A program made the position numbers and the translations under genes. Shown here in pieces: positions 51,501 through 61,560 of a DNA stretch of 64,000 nucleotides (positions within the stretch are counted from its first letter, which is position 1; the number at the start of each line of letters is the position of its first letter). Under the pieces are notes generated by a model that saw nothing but the letters and a program-made list of their open reading frames with translations, was not told the DNA's origin and did no database searches. This stretch comes from Dicaeum eximium (taxonomy: Eukaryota > Chordata > Aves > Passeriformes > Dicaeidae): positions 834,815-898,814 of the forward strand of contig VWZP01003839.1 in NCBI GenBank assembly GCA_013396995.1, in the 5' to 3' direction.

Positions 51501-52260
51501 CAGAGCGTGCTATGTAAGGCAGATAATTTTTTCCTAATTCTTTATTGACACCTTAAAAATCTGTATTTTACTAATATTCCTTTGAATAAGAAGAGTGTCT
51601 GCTTTACCTCAGCATTCAGCGATGAACGGCCACAGCCAGCTCCTCGTTACTATGGCAATGTAACATAGGAGGTACAGAAACAGACTGATGCTTTTATCTT
51701 CTCCCTTTGTACCTAGAATAAGCTCACTTCCCCCCTCCCCTCCTATATTTGTGAACAAAACAGCCACAAAGAGGGATGGTGAACCATTCAGAGAATCAAA
51801 ACAGAGGTTATTTTATTAACTGTGCTGTTATATTAACCCAGGATAAATTACAGGTCCGTGACTGAGCTATTAACACCAAAGACCTTCAGATATGTTCTTG
51901 TAAACAAAGTGTTTTCTTTTTTTCTTGGGAAAAAAAAAAAAAGAAGCCTTAGTGACCCACTCAGCTTGCTTCTCAAGCAAAGCTGAACCCCTTTGCTCTT
52001 TAGCTGTACCCAAACAACAGTGAGAGCAAGGACCACTCACACAACTGGCTGTTTTCCCTGAAAAGAGCTAAACCAGTCAATGCAGAACATTTGTCTGTGT
52101 CAGCTGCAATGAAATCCCATTTTTCACGTGACCCCATCCAAGAGGTAACAGAAACAGGCTCCTGCATGACTACTAACACCACCTCATCTCTATTCATTTC
52201 TTTCTAACCAGCAATGGTTTAAGCCCCCCGCTCTAACTCCCCTCAAGGTTTACAGCAAAA
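48503..52260. other. Non-coding stretch, no gene seen
   Basis: The most protein-like frame is on the minus strand at 50340-50732 (130 codons from an ATG). It has a balanced composition but no family I recognise and no supporting promoter or splice signals. I leave it uncalled. Confidence 0.4.
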
Positions 52261-52295
52261 CATCTCATTTGCATCTCATGGCTCCGCCCCTGGTT
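52261..52295 (+). promoter_or_regulatory. Octamer plus GC-box cluster
   Basis: A perfect octamer ATTTGCAT (POU/Oct site) at 52267-52274 is followed within ten bases by a GC box, ccgcccc (52284-52290), in otherwise AT-rich surroundings. The pairing resembles proximal promoters or enhancers. No transcript is identified nearby. Confidence 0.3.
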
Positions 52296-54189
52296 GTTTC
52301 AGCCCAAGCAAACTGGAGGAGGAAGGGTTTCCAGCTCAGGGCTGTGATGGTTTGGGAGGCAGGCATGTTAAGCAGCTCAGTCAGCTGAGCCAAGGCAGGA
52401 GCTTTGCCGCAGCTGGGGATCAGCCAGTGGTGGCACAGGGTGGTTACAACCAATTTGTTGAGCTCCTTTTGTTCTGCTTATGATGTGCATTCATCCACCA
52501 GAGCTTACAGATGCAGCTACTGCCTTCAAATTTCTTTTCAGATTCATCAAAAAGAAAAAAAGAAAATCATGGAACAATTTCTCCCTAAAAAATCAGCTCT
52601 TCAAACCCAAGAAATGTATGTTTAGGATTTCTAACATGATACACTCCAGCTGCTCATTCTGGTGAAAGCACCATTTGGCAGATAACCTTTTGTAATCCAT
52701 GGTTCTTCTGACACTTCAGTACTGCCCTAGACAATCCATTTTTCTTTCTTCTTTGTCCCAGTCTATAGTTTTGACAGCTACACATTCTCAATGTAGGTTC
52801 CTCTGGCTTTCAGCATTTTTAAAATATCTTGCCAGTGGAGGTAGGGACTCCTGATTACCACAGTCAAGCCTATAGGCCATTGGTTTACTCTTTCAGAAAT
52901 TTCATTCAACTCTTAGACATAACCTGCATATTCCAAAAAATCCACAAAATGCAAGATTTTTGTCTCAGACATCTGAGAGAAGCAATATTCCATAAGAACT
53001 CCAGAAAAAGGAAAAAGAAGACACCCCAGCAGTAAACTGTCAGCATGACCCATAACAAGGTTACCAAGAGGCATGTGAGTAACATATCTTGCACAGTAAA
53101 CTTCCCCAACATGCCAGGAACCAAAAACCAGTCCAAAAGGCATTGTAAGCATCAATAAGAATTCAGTATTTGCTGTTTCACAGTAATTGCACCCTGCAAT
53201 ACTGCCAGATTAAATTAAGATATCATGGGGATTGTTAAGAGTATCTGGGTCAGACTATCTTCGATTTTGACAGAATCTTTTTGTAGCCTCACTGGGAAAA
53301 AATAAGATGCCATGAGATTGAAAACAACAGGTTAATGTTTTCCATGTATTTGTAATTTAAAGGAGTTGCTTGCTAATGACATCTTGTGCATTATCCTTCA
53401 GATACAATTGCCAAGACAAATTATTTCTACCCTAAAATGACCTGAGTGAAGTCTACACACATTTTTCCTCAAAGCTAACAAAGCTCAGTGACCACTGTGA
53501 ATTGAAAAATATCCATTTTCCATAGACCACATGGCTGAATGGAGTGAGCAGTACAAAATATCCTCATAACAAGTGCTTCAAGCCAGGGCATCAGCGTTCC
53601 TGTTTAATGATGGTGTGCAGAGCGTTTGTGCCTGCCCCAGGAAGAGATCCCAGGCATTGCAGACTGATATGGGGAAGGCACAAGGATGTGTAAGACAAAC
53701 CACTTGGTTAGAGGCTTTAAATTCACCCTCAAGATCTGTTCAGCACTTCACATGGTGGTAAAAGAATAAATCCCAGTGACACACAGCCCCACACAACAGC
53801 CTCACCAGAACATTTCTTTAACTGTTGGCTCTTTTTCTGTTTGCTTTGAAACTTTGCACTTCAGGAGTGAGGGTGAAAAGGGAATAGAGGTTTAGCTCAC
53901 TCTCAGGAATTATATGAGAAGTTATAACAGTGGTTGCTGCAGGAGAACACAGAGGACTGTATTACATGAGCATCTATTCAAATGGCTGGATCTCTACTAA
54001 GTTCTTCACATACTAGGCACTAAGCAAAGAAAATGCTTTCGGAGAACAGAGCCCTAATTATTACATGGATTGCATTAAAACAAACAAAAACTACTCACAA
54101 AACAAAACAAAACAAAACAAAACAAACCCCCCTCCCCCCAAAAAAAAATTAAAAGGGAAAATTAAAGCCACAAGTTCTTACTGAGGACT
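52296..54189. other. Non-coding stretch, nothing recognised
   Basis: No exon or transposon is seen. An (AAAAC)n low-complexity patch lies at about 54082-54150. Confidence 0.5.
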
Positions 54190-54510
54190 GTTACCTGTGC
54201 CAGGGCAGCGGCACCGCCCCGGAGCCGACCCCGCCCCAGCTTTTCCCTTGACAACTGCTCTCAGGTGCTTCACGCACCGTGAGCCCTTGCTGCAGACCTT
54301 TGCTTTTATTTGCTCCTATTTCTATCCTAGTCCTAAACAGCCTCTGCTAGTTTTTATTTAAAGCATTTAAAGTTCGGTCGCTCAGCACTGTTCCCACTCG
54401 GGTTGGGTTTTTTTGGAAAACTGCCTGGCAAAGCAAACGCTGTGATTCATTTCCCAGCCCCTCACTGCGTGACGCACCTGCCCGGCTCCTGGGACCATGC
54501 TGGCAGGTGA
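54190..54510. promoter_or_regulatory. Small CpG-containing patch with two GC boxes
   Basis: The sequence accgcccc (54213-54220) and cccgcccc (54230-54237) gives two SP1-type boxes 17 bases apart. Further right, tgcgtgacgca at 54466-54476 is an interrupted palindrome containing the ATF/CRE-like TGACGCA. CpG density is higher than in the flanks. It could be a weak promoter or an enhancer. No exon is recognised beside it. Confidence 0.3.
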
Positions 54511-54899
54511 AACACTGGCAGCCAAGAAAATGTTAAAAAGAAATAAATTTGGAATACCAGAATTTACCACAATTTGCTATCTCCCGTGCTAATTGATAAG
54601 AAGGTAACAGCTTCAGTGCTAATTTATTTTTATGTTTAATTAGGAACCGTCTTTTCCTTTTCATTCGAAACTCAGCTTTTACCAGCACTCAGAACTGTGA
54701 TGGCAACAGGAAAAATAATGGGAGCATTACATTACTTTTAGTCAGAGTCCTGAGAGCTGAACATCAGTTGACCATCACTGAACAGTTCGTTTATCCAAAA
54801 AGCAAAACTAATTTGGGGTGTAGAAGTAATTCTCAGAGTTTTTATCACACCTAACACTTCCACCCAAAATGTGAGCCCTTACAAAAACGATGACCTATT
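54511..54899. other. AT-rich non-coding spacer
   Basis: No gene or repeat is seen between the CpG-containing patch and the second LTR. Confidence 0.5.
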
Positions 54900-55435
54900 G
54901 TCACTGTCGTGCAGCTGGCAATTGAGCACCACAGCACCTTCCCACTCACCCTCCCTGCCCCCACCAGTGCAATGGGGAGGACAATCAACAGTAGAACTTG
55001 TAGGTTGATATAGGAAGAGTTAAATAACTAAAATAAAAATATAGTAATAATGGTAACAAAACCAAAGCCAAACAAACAAGAGATGCACAATGCAATTGCT
55101 CACACCCACTGACCAATGCCAGAATCCTTCCCCAAACCCAGCTTGACTCTCCTTCTGGGCAACTCTCCCAGTTTATATACTGGGCATGACGTTTTAGGGT
55201 ATGAAAACATCCCTTTGGCCACTATGGGTCACCAGTCCCAGCAATGTTCCTTCCCAGTTTTCCTTTTGTATGTCTCCTCACTGGCAGAGAATGCGACACA
55301 AAAAAATGTTCTTGACTTAGGATGAACACGACTTAGCAAAAACTGTGTTATCAACATTGCTCTCATGCTGAATCAAAACACAGTGCTGTACTGAGAAGAA
55401 AATAACTCTATCTCAACCAAAACCAGGACAGTCAC
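54900..55435 (-). mobile_element. Second solo LTR of the same ERVL-like family, with GTCAC target duplication
   Basis: The LTR spans 54905 (tg) to 55430 (ca), 526 bases, between perfect GTCAC copies at 54900-54904 and 55431-55435. On the minus strand it begins TGTCCTGGTTTTGGTTGAGA and has a TATATAAA box (55172-55179) preceded by ACGTCA, the surviving half of the family's CRE. It is clearly the same family as the element at 10974-11563 but more diverged: the GGGGTTAAACC block near its 3' end is deleted and several internal stretches have changed. No internal viral genes flank it. The intact duplication despite the divergence fixes the boundaries. Confidence 0.82.
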
Positions 55436-58400
55436 TAACTCAAGACAGCTGATTGCAAAACACAGCCTGCATGGTTTTTTTATATTTCAGTTTTATAAAA
55501 AACAAAAAACCCAAGAAATCCTTAAGCAATTCCAGAACTCTAAGTCCCCCATCATTTTATGTTGCAAAGAAGGGGAAAAAAATTGCTCTAAAATAATGTC
55601 CTTCAAACATAACCTGTGACAGCTCTTTCAATAAAATTAAAAGGGACTAAAAGACCTCATTGCATCATCTATGCACTCAACTTACTGTTATCACTGGGAA
55701 CCAGCTTCTCTCTCTGGAAGTGGCCCCTAACTCATAGCACATCCATTTGCTGGCTTGGTCCTGCAGCTGGGTGAGATCCAGGCTAGGGCTCACCAGCTGC
55801 AGGCATTCTTTCAGGAGGGCTCACAGTGTTTCCCCCATGCTCTCAGAAGAAGCAAGAGCACCTGTGAATAACAAATTTCCAGCACTATTTCCAGAGACTG
55901 TTGCTGGAGGTTTTCCTCCCTGGGAACAGACATGTTCACATCTCTCATGAAGGCCAAGAAGTGAACTGCAGTAACTTTGGTTCTGGTGGTGACTTGGCAC
56001 TGCTTTGGGCTCCCTTCCTTGCAGCGTTGCCACACCTGGTCATTGCAAAACAGTGACTACTCTTCCAGGAAGTGCCAAAGCCAAACCTTCCCAAAAATCT
56101 CTTTCTCTCTTCACAAAACCACCAACGGGAAGAGGCTTTTCTTAAGAGAGAGAACAAAATGTGCCTTCACCTCACAAAAATCACCCACAAAACCAAAGAA
56201 AGAGCCTCCCCACCGAAAGGACAGTTGGGACCAGGACAGACATTACCTTGCTGGTCCTCTCAGGAGAGCAGCCCCCAAACTGATGTCCTCACCCAGCTGT
56301 GTGTCTGAACCCTTAGGCACAGCTGGAATGGGTATGAGATAGTGGAGATGTTTGACAACAGCTCAGGAAATACTGTTTGTCAGGGCTTTACAAGCATGCT
56401 GGTGAGGAAAATCACAAAAAGAATAAAAGCCGGGCAATAACATGCTCCCCCCTCAGCTTTGAAATTAAAAAAATGGTACTAACTGTATCTGTGGAGTGAG
56501 AAAGCCAAGAGCTGGGCTAGAACACAAGAGCAAAATCAGCAATGCATGGGGCTGAGGTTGTTCAGTTAGAAAAACATGGGCTTCACCTGTGTCTGGCCTC
56601 TCAGCCTTGCTCAGGAGCAGCAGGAAAGCAATACTATTTATTAGCTAACTTAAAAAAAATTACCCAGAATATGTGTTACTTCAGGGTGTTTTTCCACTGT
56701 AAATCATGATGATATGTTGGAGGAAGAAGCTATCTACCTCAAAGGAATTATTGATTACTTTAAGCATTCACAGCACCAGCTGCTCCTAACTCTCAACAGC
56801 TAAAAGGGTTATGAGTGGGAGGCTTAGGCTGAGGCAATTTGAAGATGGCTAATATACAGATGGTAAAAAGCAAGTGTAGTGACTTCCAGGCTGCTTGTTG
56901 GCTCTTATGGCAAAATGTGATCTATGCCACCTGAAAAGTGTTCCTGAAGACAGCTGATCTGTTCACCAGAACAGAACCAGAAAGGTTCTCCTTTACAGCA
57001 ATACTTACACTGGGGTGCAGCTCCACAGGCTGAGAATTTGCAGTGTCCTTATCTGTCCCGGGAAAGCTCTCTCACCTTGGCTGAGCACAGTGCAGCAGGG
57101 GGACAGAAAAGATGCTCTTTCACAGCATCCCACTTGCATTTTCCAGTCATGCCAACCACAACCTATCCTGAACCCATGTGTGTGGGATGGAGGAAGGCTC
57201 AGGATGACTCGGGATCAGTGGGATAGGAAGTTTTGGTTCTCATCACTTCATAAGGCTTTTGCCCTCTCATCAAGGAAAGGAAGGGTGATTAGTTCATTAT
57301 ATGGTGCCTACTGACATACAATTAAATAATGGATCTTAGACAGCAGTAGCTACTATGCACTAAGACAATGCAATGACTTATTTGAGGGTTTCCACCACTT
57401 TCTGAATTTCCACAGGCATTTTTGTCTTGTGGAACCTGCTAGTGGGCTCCATCTTCTATTATAACACTTATTAATGAATTAAATATGCAGTTTTATTATG
57501 TTTAGCTACAATTTTTAGATACGGGAATCCAAGAGTTTTCTTTCAAAAACTGAAAAAATACCAAAAGGTAAGCAACATGCAAAAGGAACAGAAGTTACTC
57601 CTGGTTTGTAGGAACTAGCTTCCTCTGTCTATTCTAATACCACTTGTAAGATTTTTGTGCATTTCAGCTGAAAGTATTCAGAACACTAAGGTCATAATTT
57701 CTCATGCAAAGAGAACAGAAAGGTGGCAATATCAAAAGCAATAAATCTTAATGTTACCATTTAGTGAAGGAGATACTATTCCAAGCAGACTTGAGTTAAA
57801 CGACTCCAGAGGGTCCAGTGGCTCTTAGCATCCAGCCCAAAATCAGAACTGCATAACCTCATTTTGGGATGAGCTCATCTCAGGCCCGCTTCCAGTTACC
57901 ATGCACAATGACTTACCTAACATAGCTGCATGATCAGCTTTGTTCAAATAAATTCTTTAGGGGAAATAAAAAAATAAATTAAAAAAAAAAATCCAGGCAA
58001 TCCCCAAGTTCTTAAATTCTTCATTCTAGGTGCAGGTTCTTTCTTTTTCAGAGTTGGCAGCCCTTCAATTCCAGCCCCTCTTACCTCCAGTTCACACTGC
58101 ATTTGCTGTGGCTGTACATTCAAATTTATTGGATTTTTTGCCACACTTCAGACTCTGAACAAAGCAGCTTTCAGCCTCACAAGTAAGCTTTAACATACTT
58201 CAGCCCTTAATGAGTGAATCACATTTCATTGCAGCTGGAGATACTGATTGTTGTTAATATGAAACCATGGAGCAGTTTAAGGAACAATGTTAAGAGTCCA
58301 GGATGCTCATTTATAAACTCACTCCAAAAGTGAAACAAAAGGAAAACTCGGTGAACAGCTCAACTACTAGCATTTCCATCACTGTTAGAACAGGGAAAAA

Positions 58401-59138
58401 CAAAAAGTGGTTCTGACATCAATCCATCATATATTAAATTTGGCATGAAAGTTGCAATTGTTAAGGGAGATTTACTTGAAGATGTTAGTGAAAACTGGTA
58501 ATATGACAGAACGACACACAAACTCAGATAAAATGGTATGAAAATGTGTGTGTGTCATAGCTATCACTACAAATGACTACATTTGCTTAAATGAAATAGA
58601 ATTAGTCTCCATAAATTTTCATGCTCCATGCTTTTGTCTCTAAGCACAGCTATACCATGATTGCCTTATATTGGTTCTTTTATTTTTCAATGGCAGTATC
58701 AATGCATTTAATAAATAAATATTTTCTCAAACCATCTCTCCGGTCATTCCTTAATTTCAGGTGAAAAAAAAAGAAAAAGATGCTTGAACAAATATGGAGC
58801 AAAACAAAATGCAGCACATAGCTCCATCGTGCAACTAATATACAGAAAGGTTTATCTCACATGATTTAATGGAAATCAGCACAGACATCATTTGGTGTAA
58901 ACAACTGACATCTTAGTAAAATTTGTAATACCCAATTAGTGGCACTAAGCTTTGTTTTACTCTGCTAAGTAAATTCAGCTGGACGTGCTCCTACACGTTC
59001 AAACATTCATTTGCAAAATACTTATGGAATCACAGTAAATGCTCAGGTCTGACTGTTGCTGTGGGAAGCTGGATAACAATACAAGAGCAACAGTAGGTGG
59101 CCGAGACACTGTAAGCCTGGTGAAGACTTACCCTTCCC
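55436..59138. other. Non-coding stretch, no gene seen
   Basis: Frames at 55977-56342 and 57015-57314 (plus) lack recognisable motifs and show no convincing splice context. The part from about 57300 to 58990 is AT-rich and free of recognisable transposons, so it could hold conserved non-coding elements linked to the gene on the right. Confidence 0.45.
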
Positions 59139-59779
59139 TTTCCGCCCGTCATTTCTGTACACTCGGCCTCCCAGCCCCCTCCTCGCCTCTCCCAACACAC
59201 AGAGCTCGGAAGAGCACCGGGCATAGCCACAGCCCGGAGCGGGGAAGGCTGCAGCGGTCCCCGGCGATGGGAGGCCGGGTGACGCTGACAAAGGATGCTG
59301 CCTCTGTGCTCCCTCCCTCCCTTCTTCCTTCCTATTCCACCTCGTACATCGGCAGCAGCTCGAAAGGTCGGACGTATCTGAATTACTGCCTGGCAGGAGA
59401 TGAAATCACCAGGTCCATGCACAAACCCAGCCGTTCTTCTCCGGTTCGCCGGCGCAGGGAACCGGAGCAACCTCTGCCTCCCGCACCGCCCCGTCCTCCT
59501 GCCGCTGTCCCTGTCCCTGTCCCTCCCCGGGAGGGCTGCTGCCCGGCACTGCTGCCATCTGCCCCCGGCAGCGACGGGCTCGCCCCCGCCTGCTCGGTCT
59601 CTGCCTCCGCGATTTCCCTGGAGCCTGGAGGTTCAGCGACTGTTCCGAGGAGCAAACGTGTGAGCGGCACAGGCTCTCCGCAGGGTGCCCAGCCCGCCAT
59701 CCTTACCTTAGGGACACCGAGACAGCGCACACCGCCAGGCTGGGACAGCCCAGCGCGAAGCTACCAAGGCGCAAAGGCT

Positions 59780-60181
59780 ACCGCAACACAAGTGTCCTTT
59801 ATTCCAATAAATAAAAATGAACTTTTATGTACAAATATACAAAAACATTACGCACATTTTAGAAAGTAGTCAGAAATCTTTAAAAAAACCGCGAGGGTGG
59901 AAGCAGGACGCCCACAGCCGGTGCCCTCCCTCCCAGCACCCGGCACCGGCGGGCGGAGGCCGGCGCCGCTCCTTTGTCCCTCGCCCCAGCGGCGGCGCCG
60001 GCGCCCGGAGGATCGGCTCCGGCCCAGGGGCTCCGCTGCCCGGCCCCCGCCGCCACCGCCCGGGCTGCCAGGGCGCCGACAGCACCACACGGAACGCGAC
60101 ATCGCGGCTGGCGGCCCCACCTCCCCCCGGTCCGACCGCTCCGGCAGCCGCCGCCGTGCCGCTCCCCGGTCCCGGCGGGGC
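59780..60181 (-). other. 3' UTR of the minus-strand gene, with Pumilio-type and AU-rich elements
   Basis: About 400 bases separate the stop codon from the poly(A) signal. The first two thirds are GC-rich; the last 80 bases are AU-rich. On the minus strand this end carries UGUACAUA (59833-59826), a perfect match to the Pumilio element UGUANAUA, and UUAUUUAUU (59814-59806), the AU-rich nonamer linked to rapid mRNA decay. Such a combination is typical of transcripts under tight post-transcriptional control, which is an inference here. Confidence 0.6.
59798..59803 (-). terminator. Poly(A) signal AATAAA of the minus-strand gene
   Basis: AATAAA on the minus strand is followed by GGACACTTGTGTTG and further GT-rich sequence (cttggtag, ggtgtgcgctgtctcggtgtcc), the expected downstream element. 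Cleavage would fall at about 59775-59793. TGTA words upstream fit the auxiliary CFIm-binding motif. Confidence 0.75.
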
Positions 60182-60300
60182 TCACAGGGTGCCCAGGTGC
60201 GGCAGCGTCTCCAGCCGCTCGGGGTGCTCGCGGCCGGCCGCGCTCTCCACGCCGCGCAGCCACTCGGTGCATTTCCGCACCAGCCCCTCGTCCGCCGCGG
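60182..60300 (-). CDS. C-terminal end of an unidentified protein, cut by an assembly gap
   Basis: On the minus strand, 38 codons plus two bases run from the gap edge to a TGA at 60184-60182. The peptide ends RKCTEWLRGVES, a short Gly/Arg/Glu linker, then RLETLPHLGTL. The KCTEWLRGVE part looks like an amphipathic helix. Support for coding: an open frame with balanced, non-repetitive residues in GC-rich DNA, a stop followed by a short UTR, and a well-formed poly(A) site about 380 bases later. No ATG in this frame exists between 60919 and about 61080, so the start lies in the gap or in a separate upstream exon. If the 618-base gap is sized correctly and the gene has one exon, the protein would be at most about 240 residues. 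I do not recognise the family and give no symbol. An alternative is that this is the last exon of a longer multi-exon gene. Confidence 0.6.
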
Positions 60301-60918
60301 NNNNNNNNNNNNNNNNNNNNNNNNNNNNNNNNNNNNNNNNNNNNNNNNNNNNNNNNNNNNNNNNNNNNNNNNNNNNNNNNNNNNNNNNNNNNNNNNNNNN
60401 NNNNNNNNNNNNNNNNNNNNNNNNNNNNNNNNNNNNNNNNNNNNNNNNNNNNNNNNNNNNNNNNNNNNNNNNNNNNNNNNNNNNNNNNNNNNNNNNNNNN
60501 NNNNNNNNNNNNNNNNNNNNNNNNNNNNNNNNNNNNNNNNNNNNNNNNNNNNNNNNNNNNNNNNNNNNNNNNNNNNNNNNNNNNNNNNNNNNNNNNNNNN
60601 NNNNNNNNNNNNNNNNNNNNNNNNNNNNNNNNNNNNNNNNNNNNNNNNNNNNNNNNNNNNNNNNNNNNNNNNNNNNNNNNNNNNNNNNNNNNNNNNNNNN
60701 NNNNNNNNNNNNNNNNNNNNNNNNNNNNNNNNNNNNNNNNNNNNNNNNNNNNNNNNNNNNNNNNNNNNNNNNNNNNNNNNNNNNNNNNNNNNNNNNNNNN
60801 NNNNNNNNNNNNNNNNNNNNNNNNNNNNNNNNNNNNNNNNNNNNNNNNNNNNNNNNNNNNNNNNNNNNNNNNNNNNNNNNNNNNNNNNNNNNNNNNNNNN
60901 NNNNNNNNNNNNNNNNNN
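60301..60918. other. Assembly gap, 618 N, inside the gene
   Basis: Unknown sequence flanked by very GC-rich DNA on both sides. It probably contains most of the coding region. Frames that appear to cross it are artefacts of the unknown bases. Confidence 0.99.
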
Positions 60919-61110
60919 GATGCGGCGCTACTCCAGCGCCTTTTCCCGGTTCCCTCCCGCCCGCCCTACAGCAGAGCCGAAGTAAACAAGCGGATGGCGG
61001 GGCTCACGCTCCCAGGGCAAAAAGGCTCTCAATTCCTCCCCAAGTCCTCAAGCGTCCAAGCGAGAAAAGGCAATACTTTAAAGTAATGTTAGACTCTCCT
61101 GCCGTCTTAA
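60919..61110 (-). promoter_or_regulatory. Probable 5' region of the minus-strand gene
   Basis: Read on the minus strand, AT-rich DNA changes to GC-rich sequence (GTTTACTTCGGCTCTGCTGTAG then GGCGGGCGGGAGGG) before the gap. There is a GGGCGG GC box, and no ATG in the last 160 bases before the gap. This fits a promoter/5' UTR. CTGCTGTAG followed by GG could alternatively be a 3' splice site. Confidence 0.35.
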
Positions 61111-61560
61111 AAACATGAATGATGCTTTAAGTTCCTTGATTACTTGAAGTATTGTGAATAAGGGCAGGCAGACGGACAAGAGACAGACACACTCAGACCT
61201 GGGGCTGGCTGACTCGGACTTAGTGGACAACTGCTGCCTGGTTTGGTAATGAGTACAATCCACAGATCCTTCCTCTAGCGTCTGTGCCTTCTGTGACAGA
61301 GCTAACGCTCATCCCTCCGTTGGATGGTTTTTTGTTTGTTTGGGGTTTGGTTTGGGTTTTTGTGATATCAAAGACTGCAACTTCCTATCTTTTCAAGTAC
61401 CCTAGCCAACAACGGGGGTTTGAAGAGGTTTCATGGAGCAGTAATAAGTAAACATGTATTTTCAAATGGATCCAAGATGATTACCACCACTCCAAAACTT
61501 AGCCTTAGAAGTCATGGCATGTAATTTCTACAGCATTTACTTCAAAGTACTGTTTTAATT
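61111..61560. other. Spacer upstream of the minus-strand gene
   Basis: Non-coding. It contains a T/G-rich low-complexity run at about 61327-61365. No repeat family is recognised. Confidence 0.5.

Larger units (their letters stand above)
59139..61020 (-). promoter_or_regulatory. CpG island covering the partial minus-strand gene
   Basis: Dense CpG extends on both sides of the 618-base gap, from about 59140 to 61020. It includes the visible coding end, the GC-rich part of the 3' UTR and at least 600 bases beyond the transcript end. On the right, the minus strand upstream of the gap is GC-rich to about 61020 and then turns AT-rich, so the promoter and 5' UTR probably lie at 60919-61100 or in the gap. 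A (CTGTCC)3 mini-tandem sits at 59505-59524. Long open frames on the plus strand (up to 276 codons) are compositional artefacts. Confidence 0.65.

Noticed and set aside
59039..59869. 276-codon plus-strand frame left of the gap
   Set aside because: Composition follows the CpG island and no family is recognised. It overlaps the 3' end and poly(A) site of the minus-strand gene.
59817..61118. Plus-strand frames of 360-430 codons across the 618-base gap
   Set aside because: They are open only because the gap has no stops. The visible parts are Pro/Arg/Ala-rich frames antisense to the better supported minus-strand gene.
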